Positions 9,601 through 19,818 of a stretch of 64,000 nt of DNA are shown here, one piece after another. Source of the DNA: Adenophora triphylla var. japonica (lineage: Eukaryota > Streptophyta > Magnoliopsida > Asterales > Campanulaceae); contig JAFEMH010002096.1 in the NCBI GenBank assembly GCA_022495995.1, positions 124,001 through 188,000 on the forward strand, read 5' to 3'. Position 1 is the stretch's first letter; every line of letters begins with the position of its first letter. The notes under the pieces are model-generated. The model had not been told where the DNA came from and ran no database searches. It was given only the letters and a program-made list of their open reading frames with translations. Both the position numbers and the translations under genes were made by a program.

Positions 9601-12600
9601 TTATTTTGGCAAGTTTATCATTCCAAGTATAGCTCTTAAAAGCTCAAATCTTTTTTCATCCATTGCTTTTGTAAGAATATCAGCAACATTGTCCTCTGTT
9701 CCAACTTTATTAAGACATATATGACCTTTTTCAACATGGTCTCTAATAAAGTGGTGTCTGACTTCAATGTGTTTAGTTTTTGAATGCTGAATAGGATTCT
9801 CAGTCATTGCAATGGTGCTTGAGTTGTCACACAGAATAGGAACATTGTCTACAACAATTCCAAAATCATGAAGTTGACTTCTGAGATATAAAATTTGAGA
9901 ACAACAATGTCCTGCAGCCACATATTCAGCTTCTGCTGTAGAAGTAGCAACTGAGGTTTGTTTCTTGTTGGACCAAGAAATTATTCTTGAACCCATAAAC
10001 TGACAGCTACCACTTGTGGATTTTCTATCCAAATTGTATCCAGCATAGTCTGAATCTGTGAATCCAATTAGGAATAAAGGAGCTTCACATGGATACCATA
10101 ATCCATAATCTGGAGTTCCCTTTAGATACCTAAGAATTCTTTTGACAGCTGCCATGTGTGATTCTTTTGGATTTGCTTGAAATCTTGCACACAGGCACAC
10201 ACTGAACATGATATCTGGCCTAGATGCAGTTACATATAGTAGGGATCCAATGTAACTTCTATAGAGTGTTTGATTAACACTTGGACCATCAATGTCAGCA
10301 TGAAGTTTGGTGGTGGTTGAGAGAGGAGTTTTTGCAGGAGAGGCATTTTGCATGTCAAATTTCTTGATCATGTCTCTTGTATATTTGGCCTGATTTATGA
10401 ATGTGCCTGCACTGGACTGTTTCACCTGAAGTCCCAAGAAGAATGTGAGCTCACCAATCATGCTCATTTCAAATTGTTCTTGCATGGTTTTTCCAAATTC
10501 TAGGCAGAGTGACTCATTTGAAGATCCAAAAATTATGTCATCAACATAGACTTGAATGAGCAAGGTATCTTCACCATATTTCTTGATAAACAGGGTATTA
10601 TCAATATGGCCTTTGGTAAATCCTTTGCCAAGTAAGAATTTTGACAGGGTTTCATACCATGCCCTTGGTGCTTGCTTGAGTCCATATAGAGCTTTATCAA
10701 GCTTAAATAAATGGTCAGGGAACTTAGGGTGCTCAAAGCCAGGGCCTTTTCTTTTAATATTCCATTAAGAAAAGCACTTTTGACATCCATTTGGTAGACT
10801 TTCATCTTTTTGGAAGATGCAAAAGCAAGGAATAGTCTGATAGCTTCCAGTCTGGCAATAGGGTAAATGTTTCATCATAATCAATGCCTTCTTCTTGCCT
10901 GTACCCTTGAGCTACTAATCTGGCTTTGTTTCTGATGACAGTCCCTTCCTCATTCATTTTATTTTTGAAAACCCACCTTGTTCCAATAACAGTTTGATTT
11001 CTTGGTTTAGGAACAAGTTGCCATACTTTGTTCCTTTCAAACTATTCTAATTCTTCTTCCATCTATCCAGTCAGCATCTTGGAGTGCTTCATTTATTTTC
11101 TTTGATTCCAATTGGGATATGAATGCACTCATGATAAAAGGAATGTTGTCTGGAACTGGTGTTTTGTCAATTTGAAGGCTGATGAAAAAATCTTTATTGG
11201 GTGGAATGATGTGAGTAATGGTGGATTTATCATTGGTTTTTGGAGGAGAAAGAGGATTATTGGATGGGGATGAAAGGTGGCTAGTAGATGGATTACTTGA
11301 AGAATTTGGATGGGTCAGTCGGCTAAGGGTTAGGTCGGCCTAAGGAAGAATTTTGAGAGATGTCAGTCAAGGGATGACCATTTAATTTAGTATTTTCTTC
11401 CTCATCAATTGGATTGGTTGAGGGAATGCTTGCTATTGACTTGGTTGGCTGGATTGATTGATGATGAGAATGAAATGGTTCATGGCTGTCAGAGAGATGA
11501 TGACTGTTTGGCACATGATAGCTGTCAGATGAATTTCTTGGTACCATGTATGGAAGATTTGATGAATCTTGTTCATGATGGAGTACAGTTGAATCAAGAA
11601 TAGGAGATGCTTCAGGGAGATTATCTGAGTTTCCTAAAACTTCATCGAAATCACACAATTCAGTCACACTTTGATCATTGTTTTCATCAAAGTCAACATG
11701 AATTGATTCTTCTACTACAAGTCTTCTTTTGTTGTATACTCTATAAGCTTTGCTTGTATTAGAATACCCAAGAAAGATTCCTTCATCACTTTTGGAGTCA
11801 AATTTGTCCAAATTGTTCTTGCCATTATTGTGAATGAAGCATCTACTTCCAAAACTGTGAAAGTAGGAAATGGTAGGAACTTTGTCATTCCATAATTCAT
11901 ATGGAGTCTTCTTATGGAATTTGTTGATTAGTGTTTTGTTTTGAACATACACAGCAGTAGTGACAGCTTCACCCCAAAAATACTTTGGGAGATTGTGTTT
12001 AGACAGCATTGTTCTTGCTGCCTCACAAATTGTCCTGTTTTTCCTTTCAGCAACACCATTTTGTTGGGGTGTTCTTGGGGCTGAAAAATTATGATCAATA
12101 CCTTTGCAATCACAATATTCTTCTACTCCTGTGTTCTCAAATTCCTTTCCATGATCAGATCTGATCTTGATGATGGATGTCCCTTTTTGATTTTGAATTT
12201 TATTGAACAGTTTTGTTAGACAGCTAAGGGTGTCACTTTTGGATTCAAGAAGAATGATCCAAGTGAATCTTGTGTAGTCATCAACCACAACTAGGGAGTA
12301 TCTTTTTCCTCCTAAAGATCTAGTTCTTATGGGTCCAAAAAGATCCATATGAAGTAGTTCAATAGGTCTTGAGGTGTCCAATCTGGTCTTGGGCTTGAAT
12401 GAAGATCTCTTTTGCTTCCCACATTGGCATGCTTCGCAAAGTTTGTCCTTCTTGAATGGGATCTTTGGAAGACCTCTGACTAGATTTGAATTTGCAAGCT
12501 TGGAGATGGTTTTATGGTTAAGGTGAGCCAATCTTTTGTGCCATAGCCATGACATATCAGTTTGACTAAAAGACAGAAGGCAGTGAGCATTTGAGGATTC

Positions 12601-12954
12601 CACAATCTCTAGGTTTAAGCAGTAGAGATTTCCTTTTCTTGATCCAGTCAGAATGACTTTATTGCTTTTGTCTTTAACAGTACATTGATCCTTAGTGCAA
12701 ACAACATGATATCCCTTATCACAGATTTGACTAATGCTGATCAAATTGTGTTTGAGACCCTCTAAATAAGACACATTTGTAAAAATGATATCTTTAGTAA
12801 TAAGATTTCCTGATCCTTTGACCTTAGCTTGGGAATTGTCACCAAAGGTTACATTTGGACCATTTTTAGGGATATATTGTTGCAACCAGTCTTTATTAAA
12901 GGTCATATGTCTACTACAACCACTATCTAAATACCAGAGTCCTTTCCTAGGTAC
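9601..12954 (-). pseudogene. Element 1 pol: protease, integrase, reverse transcriptase, RNase H
   Basis: From the minus-strand start the order is protease (WYLDSGCSRHM, catalytic Asp present), the pre-integrase zinc region (LWHKRLAHLNH and CEACQCGKQKR), the integrase core (HMDLFGP; SDHGKEF; QNGVAERKNR, giving the D-D-E set), then RT ([19 protein letters not shown]) and RNase H (TDSDYAGYNLDRKSTSG; STAEAEYVAAG) ending MINLPK. Integrase is open for 545 codons (11323-12960) and RT/RNase H for 320 (9601-10563). Between 10563 and 11322 the RT N-terminal half is broken by several frameshifts and stops, and a short piece after SAFLNGILKE is lost. The product would be defective. There is no ATG at the front, fitting expression as a gag fusion. 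Confidence 0.9.
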
Positions 12955-13029
12955 CTGCAAAACAAAAAGTAAATTTTATGGTACCCTATTTATTCTTTTG
13001 GGTCCAAAGGATTAGTTTTTCTTTGGTAC
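12955..13029 (-). other. Candidate intron at the gag/pol junction (Element 1, 75 nt)
   Basis: On the minus strand the gag codons GCT AGG are followed by GTACCAAAG (donor, intron start 13029). The putative intron contains the gag TAA (13014-13012), a CTAAT branch-like word, a T-rich run and the acceptor TTTTGCAG ending at 12955. Removing it joins AGG to GTA CCT AGG AAA of pol in phase 0. Element 2 conserves donor, T-rich run and acceptor (26551-26624) although its intron is 74 nt, so simple stop read-through would not keep frame there while splicing would. The donor is weak after GTA, consistent with partial splicing. Confidence 0.6.
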
Positions 13030-15299
13030 CCTAGCTTTGTTCATTGATCTTTTTCTGAAGAACTGGTTTAGGGTATTGTAATATGACATGATTTGCATCA
13101 TGTAAGGAGTAAGGACAGTGGATTGGGATGGATTGAAGAAGTGGTTTGGGTTGTTATATTGGGGTTGAAACTGAAAGGTATTTGGATAGGATGATCTGGG
13201 GGAGTCATTTTGATTTGCATGACTTCTTCCATTTGAGTATTGCCATTGAGGTTTTTGTTGTTTGGTGTATCTATGTTTGTTATAGAATCTTTGTTGCCTT
13301 GGGGTTCTTTGTTGTTTGGAAGATCTTGGCTGTCTGTCAGGCCTTGGCTGTCTGTCAGGGCTTGGCTGTCTAGCACATTTTTGCAGCTTAATTTCTTCCT
13401 GTATATTGGCCCCTTTTTGAACCCAAATATACTTGCTTCCTTGAATTTTACTTGGTCCTTTGTTTGAATGACTAGGACCAAACAAGATTTCCTTTGATTT
13501 TCCCTTGGTTTGAACAGGATAGGTTTGAGTTTGATAGCTGCCAGAGCTTAGGTTTTCTAGAACCATTTTTTCAATGGCCCTTTCACCAGTGGGAGGAGTG
13601 TACATCTTTAGTGTAGGATTGTCAGCACCAATCCCTGTTTTGTCACTAGGATGTCTTTGGTTGTAGGTGAAAAGGGATAATGCTTTGCCTGACTTGTTCC
13701 ATGAATCTATTTTCTTTTTAAGAGCATCATTCTCTTTTTCAAGATTTATGAGTCTTTGACAGTTTTCTTGAGTACTGGATGTCTCAAAGTTTGCCGGATC
13801 CATGTTTTGTTTTTCAAGCATGAAGCATTGTTCTCTTAGCCCTTGACAGGCTTTCTCAAGCTCAGAATTGGTTTTTGTGAGGGTGTCTATGGTTGAGGAT
13901 TGGGAAAGGTTCTCATTGACCAGTGAAGCAAAGCTAGTTTTTTGTTTCTTGGTTTGAATTAAAAGAGTGCAAACTAATTGTTTGAAACCATCAATGTTTA
14001 AAGAATTAAAATCATGTACCTCTTTTAGTTCTTCTGCAGCAGTAAGTGCTTCCATTTCTTTCTCATTGTCTGAATCTTCCTCATCTTCAGCTATAAAGCA
14101 TAGCATGGCCTCCTCTCCTTCATTGTCAGAGTCATTACTGGACTCATATTCTTCATCACTGAATTTTGATAAATCAGCTATCATAATTTGCTCCTTGTTT
14201 TTGTCATTTTTATTTTTGGAGCAGTTGAAGCAGTTGCACCTGGAACTGTGAATGATCTCTTTTGAGTAGGTCAATCTCTTAGTCCGCTCTGATTTTACCT
14301 AGGTTTTCTTGGTTCAGACAATCGATGAGTAATGTCCTTGCGTTCTACGCTTAAAGCAATCAACCTGTCTTCTTGAAGCCGTCTTGTTGAGCATTAGATG
14401 TGGAAGGATTGTACCTTTTGTCAAAAGATTTCTTTTGAAATTTCATGGCATTTCGACAGCCATGGATATGAGACTTGGAATGTCTTCTTGAGAGATCTGT
14501 TTATGCGACGGGTTTGGAGTTGATGTTTATCTTTTGAAGGGCATTGTTGACAATGGTCTCAATGTCTTGGTGAGTGATTGGTTTGTGGGCGGATTCTTGA
14601 GCAGTTAAAGCTAAAGTTTGTGAAATGGTAGGAACCGGTTGAATTTTTATCATACCTTACAGTTCATAAGCTTCAAGCTTTCCAAAATACTGTTCAACCG
14701 TCATTGTGCTCCATTCGTATCCTTCTCTCGATAGGTAATGCTACCTTTTCATATTCTTGTGGAAGATTGGAATATATCTTGAGGCAGAGATCTTTGCTCA
14801 AAGGTTTTTCCATGGTCAGCAATAGATCTAACAAGGTTTTCAAACCTTGGTTGAGCAATACTCACTTTTTCTCCAAGATAGAACTTGAAGTTGTCTAATT
14901 GCCTAAGCAAATTATACAAATTTTGCGTCCCGACACTCGGTGTGTGTTTAGTGAATTTAGTTTGAATGAGATCCCATGCCGATCTGGCATTTGGTTCCTT
15001 AGCAATTTCTTGTGCTAGCTGAGTCATTTACACTCTTTTGAAGAATGTTTTTGACTTTTAGATTTGCACTGATTAATTGCTTTTTAGATTCAGACCATGC
15101 TTCTGGGGATTTCGTCGTACTAGCTCCTCCATTGATATCTATTTGAGTTGGGTAGGACACTTCATTATTTAGAACATACCTCGGCCCATATAATGTTTGC
15201 ATCAAGGTATGTTTTTATTTTTGATGCATAAATCTCAAAAGATCCACAGTCGTCAATGTGTGGGATGTCTTTCTCATTATTTCTCCTTGGTTGAGGCAT
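13012..15299 (-). pseudogene. Element 1 gag (frameshifted in its 5' half)
   Basis: The capsid polyprotein starts at 15299 (MPQPRRNNEKD), 69 bp inside the 5' LTR. The N-terminal part is broken by stops. The UBN2-type gag core is visible at 14749-15027 (SAWDLIQTKFTKHT, LYNLLRQLDNFKF, RFENLVRSIADHG). An open 420-codon segment (13012-14274) begins near a Cys-rich remnant of a zinc knuckle (RCNCFNCSK), followed by an acidic stretch, coiled-coil-like sequence and a Gln/Pro/Arg-rich tail ending RVPKKN. The tail overlaps the candidate intron, so the last codons would be absent from a spliced gag-pol mRNA. Confidence 0.8.
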
Positions 15300-15354
15300 G
15301 GTGGGTTTGAAGAGGATCCTTCACAAGTTGTTAGACTTTTGAATGTGAAGACTA

Positions 15355-15366
15355 GCTCTGATACCA
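15355..15366 (-). other. Element 1 primer binding site
   Basis: The minus strand reads TGGTATCAGAGC two bases inside the 5' LTR. It is complementary to the 3' end of initiator tRNA-Met, the usual copia primer. Confidence 0.9.
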
Positions 15367-15368
15367 AT

Positions 15369-16566
15369 TGAAAGGCCCTTGTTTGATATGCAAATGATCA
15401 GACAGCTATGGTTTGTCTTAGCTGTCAGATATTTGTTGAGTTGTGCAAATGGAATAAGTAAGGGTTGAAATAATTATAGGACAATGAACACATTGAAATA
15501 ATACAAGTGTGTGAATGTGTTTGCAGAAAAGGTAATAACACAACAAGATTTAAAGTGGTTCAGAGTTCACTCCTCCTACATCCACCCCCACTGTCAACTG
15601 ACAAGTGAGATCAATTTATTATAATCTTAATCAACAAAAATTACAAAGATTGATTAGGCAAGTTCCTTGAACTTCCTCTTCCTAATTAGTACAGTTAACT
15701 AGGGATACACTTAAAGTACAGTCTTAAGTGTTTTTACAACTTGAAGTACAGTCTCAAGATTTACAAAACAAATACACTCAAAGTACAGTCTTGAGTGTTT
15801 ACAAAATAACTAATACACCTAAAGTACAGTCTTAGATGTTTACAATCATAAACTTATCACACTAAGGTTTGTTGTTGAAGAAACAGGGGTTGAAGGGTGA
15901 AGGTTTGGGTTTGGAACAGTGTTTGAAGGGTATGGATTGGTGTGTAAGGTTTGGATTACAGGAGGTGTGTAAAGGTGTAAGGGAAAGGTTTTTGGATTGT
16001 GAAAAAGAGAGTTTTTCAAAAGGGGTATATTGTGCAGAGGTTGAACTCTTCTATTTATAGCCTTCAATGTAGCCGTTGGAATATGACTGTTGCAGCTTCA
16101 TTAATGAGTCTTTGCCCCACTTGTCCACTTGCAGGTCTTCATGAGCTGGATTGAGCTGTAGGCTTCCAGAAGGTCTTCAATGGTCTTCAAAGGTGAACTT
16201 GATAGCTGTGAAGATACATGATCCATTTTGGTTTAGATTTTGGCATCAAAGTATGAGACAGAGTAATGGCTGTCTGAAGGACTGAAGCCATAGCTGTCAG
16301 ATCATACCAAGGCTTAGCTATCAGAATTGATTTTTAATAAGGATTGAGATTCACTTGATGATCTTGATAGCTTAGAGAAGGAATATGATTCATGTAATTG
16401 ATTGATTGTAACCAATGTATAAAGCAGAATCATAATTGTCAGACTCACAGCTATCAGAGTGAAGGACCATTACTGACAGATTTCATCTTTTGATATAAAC
16501 CCTGTTCTATATATTCCTTTATCAAAACCAACTAACTATGACATTGATCAAAGTTAGGTCCTAACA
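15369..16566 (-). repeat. Element 1, 5' LTR
   Basis: It is a direct copy of 3233-4428 and begins TGTTAGGACCTAAC on the minus strand. It drives the element transcript. Two AGCTGTCA words occur at the same positions as in the other LTR. Confidence 0.92.
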
Positions 16567-17160
16567 GTTTTCTTAGATGTTGTTATATTATGAACTGTTT
16601 CTTCATTGTAATTATTAAATTCTGATTATGCCCATAAAATAATATCACCAACTGTAACTCTATTCTCTCTTTGTTTTCTTATTCACGTATCAAAGTAGAA
16701 TCTGTCATGACTATCTTCTTCTTCAATGGTGATTGCGGCTCGAAGCAGACTTTAGCCATGACAGAGACTACTTTTATACGATCCCACCGGCTGGCCGGAT
16801 CGCAGAAGAATTCGCCTCTTCCATACGATATCTGCAACTATCATCCTCAGCAAATCATAAGTATTCTTTCTCAAATTAGTCTTGGCATATTATCTATCTT
16901 TCTCACCTTTTGTGCTTCTTTCTTTTCTTAATGCAACTATCATCCTCAGCAAATCATAAGTATATATTCTTTCTCTAATTATTCTTGGCATATTATCTAT
17001 CTTTCTCACCTTTTGTGCTTCTTTCTTTTCTAGTCTCTCTTTCTTTTCTTAATGCAGACCATTGACGTATCAAACTAGTCTCCTTCCAGTCTATCATGTT
17101 TTTCTTCTTTTTGTTCTATCATGGAGAAGAAGCCTCTTGCTCAATGGTGATTGTTCAGTC
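16567..17160. repeat. Right part of duplicated segment copy A, with further cassette copies
   Basis: 16567-16608 continues copy A past Element 1. From about 16630 a second, shorter version of the same cassette starts ('aaataatatcaccaactgtaac', cf. 2762 and 22201), and a third scrap lies at 17060-17160. Within it 16845-16929 and 16930-17030 are a tandem duplication of about 90 bp ('gcaactatcatcctcagc'). No gene is recognised. Confidence 0.65.
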
Positions 17161-17386
17161 CTTTCTATACTTTATTGTATTCTTTGCAAATTATGTATTT
17201 TGATGAACTGATTCTTGAAAATTCTTGTCATGCAGTTACTTATTTATATACTTTAAAGTTGGCTATATGACCTGTCATAAAGACAATATTCTCAAGAATC
17301 TCTTTTATATATTTTTCATCATTACGTATTTTATTATTCTCCTCCTTTTTTCCTAGTAATATATATACTGTGTTATGTATTTTGCT

Positions 17387-17500
17387 AATGCAGTTATGGA
17401 GCTTGTTCTTGGTTTATTGCTAAGTAATTTTGATAGGGAAGTGCCTGGTGAGGTTAAACCAGAGGAGCTTGACATGACTCAAGAACTGTATGATCAGGTG
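17387..17500 (+). pseudogene. Cytochrome P450 C-terminal fragment
   Basis: The translation MELVLGLLLSNFDRE followed by VPGEVKPEELDMTQE matches the C-terminal block of CYP71-clan P450s that follows the haem-binding Cys (typically 'LANLLYNFDWELPGG...LDMTE'). The haem-binding loop itself is absent and the frame diverges after DMTQE. This is a fragment of about 35 codons in an otherwise non-coding stretch. The flanks 17171-17386 and 17564-17910 show nothing recognisable. Confidence 0.6.
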
Positions 17501-17910
17501 CAAAATCCCAGCAGCCCAGAAGCTTGCTTTTCATGCTTTTGCTTTGCATATGTTTCTGAATGATTATTTGGGCATTTGCAAGAACTGTATGATCAGGTGC
17601 TCGACTTACAGAAGTATTTTTGCCTAATTACTATCCCAAAAAATAATAAAAAAATATTTTATTATTTTTTTTGGCTAGATTGTTTTGGTTCATATGCTTT
17701 GAGATAGTTGATCTCTAGTTCATGAATTAATATTTTGATATTGTTATTGGAAATGGTATCATCAATGTCACAACCTAAATAAAACCCATCCAAGAATGAT
17801 GATTATTATCTACTCAGAAGGAGAAATGTTTCACAATATATTCTTCTGACGAGTATAAGCCCGAGCTCTTATACCGGATCAACAAGTTGTGCTTTTTAGT
17901 ATGTACAAAT

Positions 17911-17998
17911 GGGGTGGTGGCGCAGTTGGCTAGCGCGTAGGTCTCATAGCTTCTACTGAGTTATCCTGAGGTTGAGAGTTCGAGCCTCTCTCACCCCA
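17911..17998 (+). tRNA. trnM-CAT: Elongator tRNA-Met (CAT) with a 14-nt intron
   Basis: The acceptor stem GGGGTGG pairs with TCACCCC (17991-17997, discriminator A 17998). D arm GCGC...GCGC, T arm GAGAG-TTCGAGC-CTCTC, anticodon CAT at 17945-17947. An intron of 14 nt (17949-17962) interrupts the loop one base 3' of the anticodon; elongator tRNA-Met is one of the two plant nuclear tRNAs that carry introns. The B box is GTTCGAGCC and a run of T (18005-18010) can terminate RNA polymerase III. All stems look intact, so it is probably functional. Confidence 0.93.
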
Positions 17999-18077
17999 AC
18001 TTCATTTTTTATTAAATCTGTGCTCACAATGAAGAAACCAAAATTGATACTCCATGCATTGCCTTTTTGTTAAGATA

Positions 18078-18110
18078 TACTCCCTCCGTCCCGAAATTAT
18101 CTCTCTACTT
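18078..18110. mobile_element. One end of a Stowaway-type MITE
   Basis: TACTCCCTCCGTCCCGAAAT is the characteristic Stowaway terminus with its TA. I could not find the opposite inverted end nearby, so it is truncated. The remainder of 18000-18590 shows no gene. Confidence 0.45.
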
Positions 18111-18590
18111 TTTTTTTTTTGTTAACCCGAAATGGAGTGTCACTATAGAAATCAAAATGTCGGGTACAATTTTTTTCCGAATTTGCTATGCCGACTAGGA
18201 TGAAATTATGGGATCTCTTGCATTTTCATGTATTTTTTTCAGTTGGTTGTGCAGATTTGTCCATCAGCAAAGCCAAAAGAAATTTAAAGAGAAACATGAA
18301 ACTTCCCATAAAGTTGCAGAATCCTTATTGTTAGACTGTTCCTCTTTGTTTTTCCTCATTTTGTGTCTTGCGACATGATGAGTGGATTCATTATAATCTT
18401 TGAAGCATTTCAATCATGGAAGCTTAGAAGAGTGCTATTCATTTTTGTTCTTTTTAAAACTCTGGTCATATTTCTGAAACACGATGATTCTCACAAATAT
18501 TTAACCACATAAGGTCAGAAATACACATTTGTTCGACAATATGCGCTCTTCGTGGTTAATTGGTGTTTTGAACCATAGGCTCCCAACTCA

Positions 18591-18836
18591 CCATGTTTGG
18601 GACAATGGCTTCATTCCAACAGATGTGCAGTGCATTTTCACCATGTATGGGACAATGGCTTCATACCATCGGATGTACGGTGCATTTTCACCTTGCATGG
18701 GACAATGGCTTCATACCATCAGATGTACGGTGCATTTTCACCTTGCATGGGACAATGGCTTCATACCATCAGATGTACGGTGCATTTTCACTTTGCATGG
18801 GACAATGGCTTCATACCATCAGATGTGCAGTGCATT
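18591..18836. repeat. 50-bp minisatellite, five copies
   Basis: The word GACAATGGCTTCAT recurs at 18601, 18651, 18701, 18751 and 18801, an exact 50-bp period. Copies 3 to 5 are nearly identical. Because 50 is not a multiple of 3, all three plus frames stay open, which produces spurious ORFs. It ends 41 bp beyond the U2 3' box. Confidence 0.95.
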
Positions 18837-18876
18837 CAGTCCAAAATAACCCCAATCTGAAGCAAACAAGAAAATA

Positions 18877-18890
18877 TTGAATTGGGAATG
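18877..18890 (-). terminator. U2 snRNA 3'-end formation box
   Basis: On the minus strand CATTCCCAATTCAA follows the U2 RNA end. It fits the plant snRNA 3' box CA(N3-10)AGTNNAA with one mismatch (AAT for AGT). Confidence 0.6.
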
Positions 18891-19086
18891 GTGGGGTGCG
18901 CCAGCCCCTTGCAACAGTGTAAGGCATGGGCGACGCTTGAAAGCCCAAGCAGCAAGCTACTTTGATGGGCTTTCCCCCTCAAGAAATAAGATTAATATCG
19001 TATGAGCCGATGACCCACATATCAGATATTAAACTGATAAGAACAGATACTACACTTGATCTTAGCCAAAAGGCCGAGAAAGGTAT
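18891..19086 (-). ncRNA. U2: U2 spliceosomal snRNA
   Basis: The 196-nt length equals plant U2. It begins ATACCTTTCTCGGCC, then TTTTGGCTAAGATC, contains the branch-point-pairing GTAGTA within AAGTGTAGTATC, and ends GCTGGCGCACCCCA. U2 pairs with the intron branch site in the spliceosome. The Sm-like tract reads ATTTCTTGA, with a C inside the U run, which might weaken Sm binding; this is the only hint against function. Promoter elements are present at the right spacing, so I favour a working gene. Confidence 0.93.
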
Positions 19087-19108
19087 GTCATTCATCTTCT
19101 TGGGCTGT

Positions 19109-19162
19109 AGTTTTTGTAGCTTGTCAGACTGTTCATCTTCTTTTATTAACCTGATGTGGGAT
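19109..19162 (-). promoter_or_regulatory. U2 snRNA promoter: USE and TATA-like box
   Basis: The USE reads ATCCCACATCA on the minus strand (19152-19162; consensus RTCCCACATCG), about 66-76 bp upstream of the U2 start. A weak TATA-like CTACAAAAAC lies at 19109-19118, about 28 bp upstream. The USE-TATA gap of about 33 bp is the RNA polymerase II spacing rather than the shorter polymerase III one. Confidence 0.75.
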
Positions 19163-19369
19163 ATGTCAGATGCTAGCCGAGGATTGCATCAACCTTCTAC
19201 ACTTGTTTCTGTTTTCTGCTGCTGGACTAATGTAAATAATGGCACCGCCTTCCAACCATTTCAAGGCTTTTTCTCCTCTCTATGTTTAGATTTTTGATAA
19301 ACCGAGAACAAGAGAACGTTATATAAAAACAATATTTTCTCTTTCAGAAAGATGAAGATCATACTATGT

Positions 19370-19818
19370 TGTGAAATTGGCGATACTCCGTTGCAATCAA
19401 AACAAAGAAATCAACACACCCACACGTACAAGAAAGAAACAAACACACACAAGAACACAAGAGTTGTTTACCCGGTTCATTCACCAACTCGTGAACTACG
19501 TCCGGGGGCAATTGCCAAGCCAATATGTTATTAGTCTCCTTCTAATATGTTGCTATAATGTGTTCTAGGCCGAAATTATGCTTATATAGTTATACAAGGA
19601 ACCCTAAATCTAATTTAAGAAGAGTTCTAATCAAAATAGGAAACAAATCTGCTGCAGAAAATTCTGATCCGACACATGGGCGGTCGCCCAAGACAACATG
19701 GGCGGTCGCCCAAGCCAAAATTCCCCAGGCCAAACTTTCTGTCCTCATGGGCGGTCGCCCAACCCCACCTGGGCGGTCGCCCATCACCCCAGAAAGACTT
19801 CCCCCGAATTTCCCTCCA
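19370..19818 (-). repeat. gag-only element, 3' LTR
   Basis: It is a direct copy of 21228-21674, starting TGTGAAATTGG on the plus strand. Near-palindromes GGGCGGTCGCCC lie at about 19679, 19701, 19748 and 19770. Confidence 0.8.

Larger units (their letters stand above)
3233..16566 (-). mobile_element. Element 1: large Ty1/copia (Sirevirus-like) retrotransposon with env-like gene and antisense frame
   Basis: Two ~1.2-kb LTRs in direct orientation flank gag, pol, an opposite-strand frame and an env-like frame. The target duplication is GTTTT (3228-3232 and 16567-16571). LTRs end TG...CA, with one end mutated to TA at 4428. The primer binding site next to the right LTR matches initiator tRNA-Met, and a purine-rich tract adjoins the left LTR, fixing transcription on the minus strand. 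Order of domains is protease, integrase, RT, RNase H, typical of copia. The LTRs differ at roughly 15 sites by eye (about 1.3%), so the insertion is fairly recent, yet gag, pol and the env-like gene each carry frameshifts or stops. At 13.3 kb it is long for copia. Confidence 0.92.

Noticed and set aside
12955..13029. Stop-codon read-through or ribosomal frameshift as the gag/pol strategy
   Set aside because: Element 1 has two in-frame stops in the stretch, and Element 2 is offset by one base; neither mechanism fits both copies, whereas splicing does.
18529..18880. Three overlapping plus-strand frames of 87-106 codons
   Set aside because: They arise from the 50-bp minisatellite, whose period keeps every frame open.
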